Source of the DNA: Alphaproteobacteria bacterium
GTDB lineage: Bacteria; Pseudomonadota; Alphaproteobacteria; Rhizobiales; Aestuariivirgaceae
Assembly: GCA_020441605.1 (NCBI GenBank)
Contig: JAGRLX010000272.1
Span: 1-9,583, forward strand
Length of the DNA stretch: 9,583 bases
Direction: 5' to 3'
This document shows, one piece after another, positions 1-7,900 of the stretch. The translations under genes were made by a program, and so were the position numbers. The notes under the pieces were generated by a model, which saw only the letters and a list, made by a program, of their open reading frames with translations, searched no databases and was not told the origin of the DNA. How positions within the stretch are numbered: position 1 is the first letter of the stretch; each line of letters starts with the position of its first letter.

Positions 1-1
1 C

Positions 2-974
<973 letters not shown>

Positions 975-990
975 TTCAAGCCAAATGGCC

Positions 991-1013
991 TCCGGCAATC
1001 TCGGGGCGGTTCA
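991..1013 (+). repeat. Right terminal inverted repeat of the IS3 element
   Basis: Directly after the orfB stop and a 16-base spacer the sequence ends in CTCGGGGCGGTTCA. Read inward on the minus strand this begins TGAACCGCCCCGAG, the style of end I associate with this IS3 branch. The partner end is outside the window, so the pairing cannot be checked here. The three bases that follow (ACA, 1014-1016) would be the expected target duplication. Confidence 0.6.
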
Positions 1014-1232
1014 ACATCCTGCTCGAGATCGCCGACGACGGCTGCGGATTCCCGCCCCACGAACTGACAAAAAATCATGCGGCCCTACAGCAGGGAGCGG
1101 AGAACGAAGGCCATGGCCTTGGCCCGCATCTCGTCCGCGAGGCCTGCGAATAACAGGGGATCGGTCTTGCAGTTGCATCCTACCCTGGCGCTGGTTCGGA
1201 ATTCGGGTTCTGCATTGCGAAGGGGAAATTAC
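1014..1232 (+). pseudogene. Fragment of a sensor histidine kinase, ATPase domain end
   Basis: Immediately beyond the IS end, the frame from 1016 encodes ILLEIADDGCGFPPHE followed by GHGLGPHLVREACE. These resemble the G1 box (DxGxG) and G2 box (GxGLG) of the HATPase_c fold of histidine kinases. A TAA at 1151-1153 interrupts it. After the stop the same frame resumes with AVASYPGAGSEFGFCIA (1169-1219), which resembles the final strand of the fold, while the bridging residues NNRGSV lie in another frame. That pattern suggests small compensating indels. No N box, phospho-acceptor histidine or sensor region is visible; they may lie left of the IS. The assignment comes from motif resemblance only, and the partner response regulator is unknown. 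Confidence 0.5.
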
Positions 1233-1394
1233 CCTTGGCTATTGACCGCAATGTCTTTGGGGCCAGCAAAATCGCCAATTGCGGAAAATGGAGTGGGAAG
1301 GTTTCAGGATGACTATCAGACCGGTGCTATGTCGTGAATGTCGTGAAATCCGGACAGGCTGCTTTTCGGCGACGACGGACAAAAGCGGACACAG

Positions 1395-1420
1395 AAAATT
1401 CCGCCAGAAGCTCCGGCGGA
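1395..1420 (-). terminator. Rho-independent terminator of the PEP-CTERM gene
   Basis: About 20 bases past the stop of the PEP-CTERM gene, the minus strand forms a 6-bp GC stem (TCCGCC with GGCGGA, 1400-1405 and 1415-1420) followed by ATTTTC. This is the form of an intrinsic terminator, though the T tract is short. Confidence 0.5.
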
Positions 1421-1441
1421 GTTGTCGGGGGCAGAAAGAAA

Positions 1442-2143
1442 CTAGAAAGCGAAGCGCAATTGCGTCTGCTCAGAGTTCTTGCGACGCATGGCCCAGCCGA
1501 TGAAACCAAAGCCGATCAGTACCAAAGCCCATATACCAGGTTCCGGAACGCCGCTTTGCATGGGATCCAGAAGCTCCACGCCTCCCAAGCGTACATGCCT
1601 AAAGTCTGAGATACCATCGGTAATCGGATCGGATGAAAAACCAGCGCCAGTGAAACGCTCACCTGCCGTTCCATAAATCCCAAGAAAGTTTGTACCGTTC
1701 GTGTTGATAGTTTGTGACTGTGTCCCCAATCCTGGAGTATAATACGAAATCGTAACCGTGTCGGCTTTGAGATTGGTAAGTGGATCGTTTGGGTTGTTCC
1801 CACTGATAGGAACGAGGTCAAAAAGCGCTGTTGCAAACGAATAACCGGATTCAATTGAGAACATCAAACTATTAAGCAATCCGTCAGCTGACGAAACATC
1901 GGCTTGACCATTGGCATCGCCATTGAGCAACGGATCGGTGCTGCTGGCAAACGTCACACCCACGCCGGAGTTGTTCGTCGATCCGGTTATCGTTGGAGCG
2001 TTAGAAGCTCCGTTAACTAGTACGTTCTCGTCGACAGCTACGCAATTAGCTCCGGTACAAATGATGACAGCGGCTGAGGCAGGCCCTGCCAACGCTGTGC
2101 TTATGGTAAGCGCGAGGCAGCTTATCGGAAAGGTTTTGCCCAT
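1442..2143 (-). CDS. PEP-CTERM sorting-domain secreted protein
   Basis: The protein is 233 aa. Residues 1-25 are a Sec signal peptide (charged start MGKTF, hydrophobic ISCLALTISTALAG, cleavage expected after PASA). The middle is a low-complexity secreted domain rich in Ser, Thr, Asn and Gly, with only two cysteines (29 and 34). The C-terminus has the three-part exosortase tag: VPEPGIWA at 199-206, a hydrophobic helix to about residue 218, then the basic cluster RRK at 220-222. The PEPxxWA spacing is the form common in sphingomonads. From family knowledge, exosortase cleaves the tag and the protein is exported to the envelope or matrix, often with exopolysaccharide. No exosortase is in the window. 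A GGAG at 2150-2153, six bases before the ATG, fixes the start. The middle domain is not recognised. The gene is visibly less GC-rich than the cas genes. Confidence 0.85.
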   Translation of the reverse strand: MGKTFPISCLALTISTALAGPASAAVIICTGANCVAVDENVLVNGASNAPTITGSTNNSGVGVTFASSTDPLLNGDANGQADVSSADGLLNSLMFSIESGYSFATALFDLVPISGNNPNDPLTNLKADTVTISYYTPGLGTQSQTINTNGTNFLGIYGTAGERFTGAGFSSDPITDGISDFRHVRLGGVELLDPMQSGVPEPGIWALVLIGFGFIGWAMRRKNSEQTQLRFAF

Positions 2144-2634
2144 AATCTACTCCAGTTTGGCGATGAGTCTTGCCCCGCGTCGAATCACGCATGATATCAA
2201 ATCTATTCCATAGCGTCTGTACGTGCAACAGGGTTAACCACATCAAGTGACTCAGAAATCTCCATTTTACGCTCACCAGTGCACGTAAATGATGGTAATC
2301 CGGCTGACAAGACGAGCTCGTCCGCGTTCAGGGTTCTAGATGATTCAACCTCATCAAACGTTTCCCCAGCCAAAAGAGTGTGCAAGGTCCTCTCGAGCAA
2401 TCAGCTTTCTTACACTTACTCGTTTGCCTTTAGAGTTGATCCGAGGGTCCTTGGCCAAAATGTTGATGCTCGGTTAATAAGTTGCCCGGCACCTGTGTTT
2501 CTGCTTGCAAGAGCTTTCAATTTCGAGATTCGCTTGGTGCGTCTACATCGACATCTCATTGGTTTGCCCCCCCGAGAAGTGGTCCATTTTGAGAGGTAGG
2601 ATTTCGGCTATTTTGAGCTTGGAAGGAGCTTTGA
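2144..2634. other. Intergenic stretch without a recognisable gene
   Basis: Between the PEP-CTERM gene (leftward) and the IS3 orfA fragment (rightward) lie about 490 bases, richer in A and T than the rest. It must hold the PEP-CTERM promoter on the minus strand, but no convincing -35/-10 pair stands out. Short frames on both strands have no domain-like composition or RBS. The final bases (from about 2564, with a run of seven C, then GAGAAGTGGTCC) are probably the left end of the IS3-type element whose orfA follows; its matching right end is not in the window. Confidence 0.5.
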
Positions 2635-2829
2635 ATGGCACGCAAGAGATACACGCCGGAACAGATCATCGGGATGCTGCGCGAAGCCGAGGTTCGGCTT
2701 TCGCAAGGGGAGAAGAGTGGTGCGATCGTCCGATCGCTGGGGACAACGGAGCAGAGCTATTACCGCCTTCGCCGTGAGTCGACCACCTCTGCGAAAAGGC
2801 TCGCTTCCCTTCACCGAATAGTTACCTGA
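2635..2829 (+). pseudogene. IS3-family transposase OrfA, 3' truncated
   Basis: The first 46 residues (MARKRYTPEQIIGMLREAEV through EQSYYRLRRE) match the helix-turn-helix part of the OrfA/InsE-type DNA-binding subunit of IS3-family elements. The start is well supported by GGAAGGAG at 2621-2628. After about 2775 the resemblance stops: relatives continue into a leucine zipper of roughly 45 more residues, whereas here 18 unrelated residues lead to a stop. No OrfB follows. It belongs to a different IS from the one at the left edge, whose orfA has another sequence type. The remnant could still give a short DNA-binding peptide, but there is no evidence of use. Confidence 0.75.
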
Positions 2830-3117
2830 ACCATTTAACACTCCCAATGCGGCGGGTAGCTCCCTCCAGTCGACTCGATTGTCCGCCGTTCCTCGTGTCT
2901 GCGTCTCTGGCAAAGTGACGCCAACTCGCCGGTTCCGGCCCATGCGATATTACCTCGACAGGTAGGGTCGGAACCGGCTCTTGCTAGCTAGGTCGTGAAC
3001 TCATAAACTGAGCGCGATACAGTCTGGCGAGAGCCAAGTCTTTGCTACCGGGACTGATCCCGTCGTTCGGACCGATTGCGTGCCTGTTCTTCATGCCATG
3101 AGGGCCGGACATAGCCC
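2830..3117. other. Junction between IS remnants, no gene seen
   Basis: This stretch joins the truncated IS3 orfA to the IS5-type remnant. It contains the nested inverted repeat at 2928-2978 and the left copy of the direct repeat (2989-3007). Frames crossing it have no recognisable domain. The bases just upstream of 3118 may be decayed IS5 sequence: the frame has a TAG at 3112-3114 where the transposase N-terminus should continue. Confidence 0.5.
2928..2978. repeat. Nested inverted repeat (51 bp)
   Basis: The outer arms GCCGGTTCCG (2928-2937) and CGGAACCGGC (2969-2978) are perfectly complementary over 10 bp. After one mismatched pair, three more G:C pairs extend the stem. Inside sits a second hairpin, TACCT-CGAC-AGGTA. 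There is no T tract on either side, so it does not read as an intrinsic terminator. It may be the end of another mobile element or a structured non-coding remnant. Confidence 0.6.
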
Positions 3118-3534
3118 ATGCTGCCCAATAAGCCACGAGGCGTCCCGCGTGTCGATGGTCGCCGCGTGCAGAACGGCATTTTCTGGGTGCTGCGCTCCGG
3201 CCCACTGTGGCGCGACCTGCCCGAACGCACTCCCGACGCCCTGCTTGCCGACAAGGGCTACGATGCCGACGCAATCCGGGCCGATCTTGCCGAGCGCAAA
3301 ATCGAAGCTGTCATCCCAGGCCGGTCAAATCGCCGCGCGAAGATCGAACATGACCGGGCGCTCTACAAGCAGCGCAACCGCATCGAGCGCATGTTCGGCC
3401 GCCTCAAGATCAACCGCGCGATAGCCACTCGCTATGACCAGCTAGCCAGCAGCTTCCTCGGCATGGTCCATCTCGCCACGGCCAGATACTGGCTCAAATT
3501 TGTCCACGCCGCCTAGGTTGCGAACTCATAAGTC
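2989..3534. repeat. Imperfect direct repeats flanking the IS5-type remnant
   Basis: CTAGGTCGTGAACTCATAA (2989-3007) and CTAGGTTGCGAACTCATAA (3513-3531) are 19-base direct copies with two differences, one on each side of the IS5 transposase remnant. They are in the same orientation, not inverted as terminal repeats of one IS would be. They could come from two IS copies, an inverted end, or a deletion product. Confidence 0.6.
3118..3516 (+). pseudogene. IS5-family transposase, internally deleted but in frame
   Basis: The first part (MLPNKPRGVPRVDGRRVQNG through LWRDLPER) is the N-terminal helix-turn-helix region of IS5-family (IS427-like) transposases. At about 3226-3236 it jumps straight to DALLADKGYDADAIR, the region around the second catalytic aspartate, and continues with IPGRSNRR, the catalytic glutamate in RNRIERMFGRLK and the end RYWLKFVHAA. 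The central stretch, which carries the first catalytic aspartate, is missing, roughly 100 residues judging by the family's usual length. The frame is kept, so a 132-aa protein could be made, but it cannot be catalytic. The ATG at 3118 is preceded by an in-frame TAG and is probably not the original start. Such shortened proteins can sometimes act as inhibitors; nothing here shows that. Confidence 0.85.
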
Positions 3535-3672
3535 TGTGAGGCGAATCCCCTCGCGTGCTGCCAGAACATCTGCGGCCAATTCGTGGGCAAAGGGCTCGTC
3601 CGACAGCTCTGCACAGATGCGAAGATCAGCAAAGAGGGATGTATCGGCGCAGACGGCGGCAGCTTCCAGCAT
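3526..3672 (-). CDS. Possible small or truncated ORF, 48 aa, unknown
   Basis: On the minus strand an ATG at 3672 opens 48 codons (MLEAAAVCADTSLFADLRI, then an acidic, alanine-rich, helical-looking sequence, ending GIRLTDL). The composition is protein-like, but there is no clear Shine-Dalgarno. The TGA stop lies inside the direct repeat at the edge of the IS5 remnant, so if this is a real gene its C-terminus was probably replaced by IS sequence. No family is recognised, and chance is a fair alternative. Confidence 0.25.
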   Translation of the reverse strand: MLEAAAVCADTSLFADLRICAELSDEPFAHELAADVLAAREGIRLTDL

Positions 3673-3790
3673 GAGGATTAGGGAAAATTCCCGACTTAAA
3701 CTAGAAAATCCTGCTCAATGAATAATATGGAGGTTAGCTTCGTCCACATGACAGCCAATCGCGGAGAGACTTGCCACCTCTAATATCCGC

Positions 3791-4252
3791 TTACTCGCTG
3801 GTTGCCTCGGCAATAATCGCCATACTTGTTGGCACCATCCGTGTTTTCTTCGCAGCCGCCCGCTTTTTGCTGCCGCGACCAAGGCCAATCTTCTTTGCCA
3901 ACTCTGAACGCCTTGCAGCATATTCGGGGGCAACCAGCGGGTAGTCAGGGGACAGTTTCCACTTGGCCCGATACTCTGCCGGAGACAGTCCGTGGTCGAT
4001 ACTCAGGTGGCGCTTGAGCATCTTCCTCTTCTTGCCGCACTCCAGACACGTGATTGCTCCCGCCTTAATCGACGAGCGAACGGTTGCTGCAGGCGCCTGG
4101 GGCACCACGAGGACTGATGGCGTAACGGCATTTGCAAGAGCCGCATAAACGGACTCAATAAGCTGCGCTACGTCATCAGCGGAAACATGGTTGTTGGCGA
4201 TATGAGCTGACACAATAACAGCTGCCAGCTCGATAATGGTCTCATTTCGCAT
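3791..4252 (-). CDS. Ros/MucR-family zinc-finger transcriptional regulator
   Basis: The product is 153 aa, a usual size for Ros/MucR regulators. A helical N-terminal half (residues 1-45, MRNETIIELAAVIVSAHI, then ADDVAQLIESVYAAL) is the oligomerisation region. A prokaryotic C2H2 zinc finger follows, with ligands C69, C72, H82 and H87 (C-x2-C-x9-H-x4-H), and then the conserved HGLSPAEYRAKW and YPLVAPEYAARRSELAKKIG. The tail (residues 126-139) is rich in Lys and Arg. From the family, such proteins bind AT-rich DNA and control exopolysaccharide, motility or virulence genes; targets here are unknown. I chose the ATG at 4252, where family similarity begins and a GGAGAG lies eight bases upstream; an upstream ATG at 4351 would add 33 residues with no family likeness. 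It is transcribed away from the CRISPR locus, and no functional link is shown. Confidence 0.88.
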   Translation of the reverse strand: MRNETIIELAAVIVSAHIANNHVSADDVAQLIESVYAALANAVTPSVLVVPQAPAATVRSSIKAGAITCLECGKKRKMLKRHLSIDHGLSPAEYRAKWKLSPDYPLVAPEYAARRSELAKKIGLGRGSKKRAAAKKTRMVPTSMAIIAEATSE

Positions 4253-4606
4253 CACAGTAACTCTCCAAACGGACCCGCCGCATCCGCGAGAGCCGCAAAT
4301 AGCCGAATTGGAGCACACATCAAATGGTCTGGCCGTCCGCGCGAGCATCAACGCACAAGATAGGTAGGAAAGCGCACAAGGGTTCTGCCATATTGCTTAG
4401 TTGGCTGGACGATTGCCATGTTCTGAAGCTCCTCATGCACCTGAGGTCTCAGCTGCTTGCAGAGGGTCGTGCGGGGCTGGTCAACAACCCTACAGGGAGA
4501 CGTTGCGACACGCGGATCACTGCCTGCAGGTGACGGACAGCCAGCCGGCGCCGGTGGAAGGCCTTCCTTGAATCAATCCAATGATTGTCAAGAGATTTAC
4601 TCGAGC
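4253..4606. other. Intergenic region between mucR-like gene and tracrRNA
   Basis: About 350 bases with no convincing gene on either strand. It holds the probable promoter of the mucR-like gene near 4296-4323 and a 10-bp palindrome CCGGCGCCGG at 4545-4554. It ends at the tracrRNA terminator. Confidence 0.5.
4296..4323 (-). promoter_or_regulatory. Candidate promoter of the mucR-like gene
   Basis: On the minus strand TTGATG (4323-4318) and TATTTG (4301-4296) are 16 bases apart, about 45 bases upstream of the ATG at 4252. The match to sigma-70 consensus is partial, so this is only a candidate. Confidence 0.3.
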
Positions 4607-4631
4607 AAAAAGACGGGGCCGTAGCCCCGTC
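4607..4631 (-). terminator. Rho-independent terminator of tracrRNA
   Basis: Minus strand: GACGGGGC (4631-4624), loop TACG, GCCCCGTC (4619-4612), then TTTTT (4611-4607). This is the strongest intrinsic terminator in the window. It also forms the 3' hairpin expected of a tracrRNA. Confidence 0.85.
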
Positions 4632-4698
4632 GTTATTTGGTGCAGTCAAGCTGCTTGTTAACAGCCAGCCTACGGTTTCTGAGCCTCAAACTTGGCAT
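4607..4698 (-). ncRNA. tracrRNA of the type II-C system
   Basis: The tracrRNA pairs with each crRNA repeat and holds the duplex in Cas9. Read on the minus strand, the candidate has an anti-repeat (4695-4671), a linker that can form the short hairpin GCAG-CTTGA-CTGC, an A-rich stretch, and a perfect 8-bp GC hairpin with TTTTT. The anti-repeat is complementary to the repeat-like sequence at the window end. Twelve consecutive pairs (4682-4671, one G:U) form one block. Four mostly unpaired positions follow, as in the usual bulge, and then seven of nine pairs with CTAACCTGG. No such tail with a terminator exists on the plus strand. The 5' end is uncertain: the minus-strand TTGACC at 4717-4712 is a good -35 box, but the -10 (CAAGTT, 4694-4689) is weak and would start the RNA near 4682, inside the anti-repeat. 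Confidence 0.8.
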
Positions 4699-4804
4699 CG
4701 AACCGCATAAAGGTCAAGGCAGCCCGGATCCGAACGCCGCGCGCAACTAGGCACCACCATTTCTTGCCGCATGGAATGAAGCGTGGACCTATTGGCGCGC
4801 CCTG

Positions 4805-4833
4805 TTGTGGACGCAGGGGGCTCCCGTTACATT
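4805..4833 (+). promoter_or_regulatory. Candidate cas operon promoter
   Basis: TTGTGG (4805-4810) and TACATT (4828-4833) are 17 bases apart and lie about 140 bases before the cas9 start. The likeness to consensus is modest (3/6 and 4/6). The position fits a promoter firing rightward from the region shared with the leftward tracrRNA. Confidence 0.3.
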
Positions 4834-4860
4834 GGCTTTCGCGAAGCGGACACTTTGCTA

Positions 4861-4898
4861 GCCTGTCCGGAACCGAGCGTGGACTCAACCGGACAGGC
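4861..4898. repeat. Perfect 10-bp inverted repeat in the cas9 leader region
   Basis: GCCTGTCCGG (4861-4870) and CCGGACAGGC (4889-4898) are exact inverted copies with 18 bases between them. It is followed by a smaller hairpin, AACCG-TCTG-CGGTT (4899-4912). It lies downstream of the candidate promoter and upstream of cas9. It could be an operator for a dimeric regulator or a structured 5' leader. No T tract follows, so it is unlikely to be a terminator. Confidence 0.55.
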
Positions 4899-4975
4899 AA
4901 CCGTCTGCGGTTACTCTTGTTGGCAGACCGCCCGGTTTGTGTCGAGGTGGTGCCTAGGGGACAATGGAGAGCGCC

Positions 4976-7900
4976 ATGACCGTCACACTCGGCATCGACC
5001 TTGGCACGTCTTCTCTGGGATGGGCGCTGCTCGAAGACAACCTGCGCATTATCGACCTTGGCGTGATCATCTTCAGTGCTGCTGCCGGGGCGGGGTGTGA
5101 TCCGCAATCGGGCGCCCCCTTGGCCGAGGGGCGGCGGGAGGCCCGCTCGACGCGCCGCCGGCGCGACAGGTTCATCGGCCGCCGCTCGGCCCTGATGGGC
5201 AAGTTGATCGCACTTGGGCTCTTGCCCGGCGATCCGCCTTCGGGTCACGGGCGCAGACGGAATGAGGCAGTGCCGAACGCCCAGACCAGGGCGCTTGCCG
5301 ATGCCGACCCTTACGACCTGCGCCGCCGCGCGCTGTCGGAGCCGCTTGCGCCGCATGAGATCGGTCGGGCGATCTTTCATCTCAACACAAGACGCGGCTT
5401 CAAATCGAACCGCAAGGCCGATCGGAGCCGGAACGAACCCGAGACCGGCAAGATCGCTGTCGCAGGTCAGGCGCTGACCGATGCCCTCGGCAGGCGCACC
5501 CTCGGCCAGTTCCTTGCTGAGCGCATCGACGGCGGCCTGCCTGCCCGGGTGCGGATGGGCGGCGAGAACCAGAGCTACGATTTCTATCCGCAGCGGAGCC
5601 ATCTCGAACAGGAATTCGATGCGATCTGGGAGGCGCAGGCGCGGTACCATCCCGACCTGCTGACCGAAACCGCCCGAACGGCGATCCGCCGCATCCTGTT
5701 CTTCCAGCGTCCGTTGAAGACACCCGAGGTCGGCTACTGCACCTTCGCCGGCATGGGGGGCGTGCCGCGGGATGACCGCCGTTTGCCGAAGGCGCATCCG
5801 CTTTTTCAGGAGCGGCGCCTCTATGAGGAGGTGAATAACCTGAAGATCGTCTCGGCCGGGGCCGCCCCGCGCGATCTGACGCGGGACGAGCGCGATGCCC
5901 TGATCCTCGCACTGCGCGACAAGAAGAAGATCAGCTTTGCCACGCTGGGCAAGAAGGTGCTGAAACTGGCAGAAGGCGAGCGATTCAACAAGGAAAGCGA
6001 GACCCGCAAGGATCTGGCCGGCGACGAGGTGCGGGCAGAGATGGCGGACAAGAAGCGGTTCGGCAACCGCTGGTCGCATTTTACCCTCGACCGGCAATTG
6101 CAGATCATCGATCGGCTGCAGAACGAGGAAGACCCCGATGTGCTGCTGGACTGGCTGAAATCGGATTGCGGGCTGGACGAGGCTTCGGCGGTGGCTGTGG
6201 CCAAGGCAAACCTGCCCGAGGGCCATGGCCGGTTCGGCGAGACCGCGACCCGCAGGCTGATCGAGGCACTGAAGGCCGAGGTCGTCACCTATGACAAGGC
6301 AGCGCTGAAGGCCGGTTTCCACCACAGCGATCACCGCACGGGCGAAGTTCTCGATTTCCTGCCCTATTACGGTGAAATCCTGACCCGCGAGATCGCGCCT
6401 GGCAAGGAAGAATATGGCGATCCGCTGGAACGTCAGTTCGGCAAGGTGACCAACCCTACCGTCCATATCGGCCTACGCCAGTTGCAGAAGCTGGTGAACG
6501 CGGTGATCGCACGGCACGGCAAGCCGGACCGCATCGTCATCGAACTCGCCCGTGAGCTGAAGCTGAACGACAAGGAGAAGGAAGCCCATCAGCGGCGCAT
6601 CCGGCAGGATACGGCCGCTGCAATCCGCAGGGGCGAAAAGCTGGTCGAAGAGGGTCTTGCCGACACCGGTGCCAACCGTGCGCTGATGCGGCAATGGGAG
6701 GAGTTGAACCCATCGAACCTCCTCGACCGCCGCTGCCCCTATTGTGGCGAACCGATCGGCATGGGGCAGATTTTCAACGGCCTTGCCGACATCGACCACA
6801 TCATTCCCTATTCCAAATCTCTGGACGACAGCCCGGCGAACAAGGTGCTGGTGCATCGGACCTGCAACCGCCAGAAGGGCAATCTTACTCCGTATGAGAA
6901 ATGGGGGCATGACCCCGAGAGATGGGAAACCATTTCGGCCCAAGTCGCGCGGATGCATCGGTCGAAGCAATGGCGCTTCGGCCCTGACGCGATGGAGCGG
7001 ATGGAGCGCAACGGCGGTTTTGCGGCCCGCCAGCTGACCGACACCCAGTATCTGGCGAAAATCGCGGGCAAATACCTGCGCAGCTTGTACCCCACCGCTG
7101 ACTCTGGTCGGGTCGATGTCATCCCCGGTCGGATGACGGCGATGCTGCGCCGTGTCTGGGGGCTGGACAGCCTCCTTCCCGACCACAATTTCGTCGAGAA
7201 CAAGCACTCCAATGCGCCGAAGAACCGGCTGGACCACCGCCATCATGCGATTGACGCCGTTGTCGCCGCGGTGACCTCGCTTGCGCTGATGCAGAAGATC
7301 TCAAGGGCAGCGGGGCGGGCGGAGGAAAAGGAACTCGACCGGATCTTCGAAAGCCTCGATCAGCCATGGTCTGGTTTCCACGAAGAACTTGGTGAACGCC
7401 TCCTGCGCACCGTGGTCTCTCACAAACCAGACCATGGTCGCAGCGCCAAACCTTCACGCCACCGTGATGTGACGGCTGGCAAATTGCACAACGACACCGC
7501 CTATGGCCTGACCGGCCTGACGACGCCCGACGGCAAGATGCCCATCGTCGTTCACCGCGTCCCGCTGTCCTCACTGAAACCCGCTCAGATCGCCAACCCC
7601 GACGCCATCCCCGATGAGACCCTGCGCAACGCCCTATGGCTGGCCACGCGCAACACGACCGGAAAGTCCTTCGACCAGGCCCTGGCGCGCTTCGCCCAGG
7701 AGCATCCGGTGTTCAAAGGCATCCGCCGGGTACGTCTGCGCGAGCCGCTGACTGTCATCCCGATCCGGGACAACTCGGGCCATATCTACAAGGCTTACAA
7801 GGGCGATGCCAACGCACGCTACGATATCTGGCGCCTGCCGGACGGCAAGTGGCAGGTGGATGTGGTGCCGATGTTCGACGCTCACTCAGCAAAGGTGGTA

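Noticed and set aside
2203..2634. Short frames on both strands of the intergenic region
   Set aside because: They have no RBS, no domain-like composition, and overlap one another; nothing supports translation.
4540..4560. Palindrome CCGGCGCCGG as a regulatory site
   Set aside because: A 10-bp palindrome of only G and C is common in a GC-rich genome and has no flanking promoter elements.
4671..4800. tracrRNA on the plus strand, with an array transcribed away from cas2
   Set aside because: No terminator or tracr-like tail follows the anti-repeat on the plus strand, whereas the minus strand has a strong hairpin with TTTTT at the expected distance.
4670..6466. Long open frame (598 codons) on the minus strand opposite cas9
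   Set aside because: It is the shadow of a GC-rich gene: the plus-strand frame has all Cas9 motifs, while the opposite frame has no domain-like sequence, is rich in Arg, Leu and Ala, and runs into the tracrRNA anti-repeat.
6473..7246. Second long minus-strand frame (257 codons) inside cas9
   Set aside because: It mirrors the conserved HNH to RuvC-III coding region and shows no recognisable protein features.
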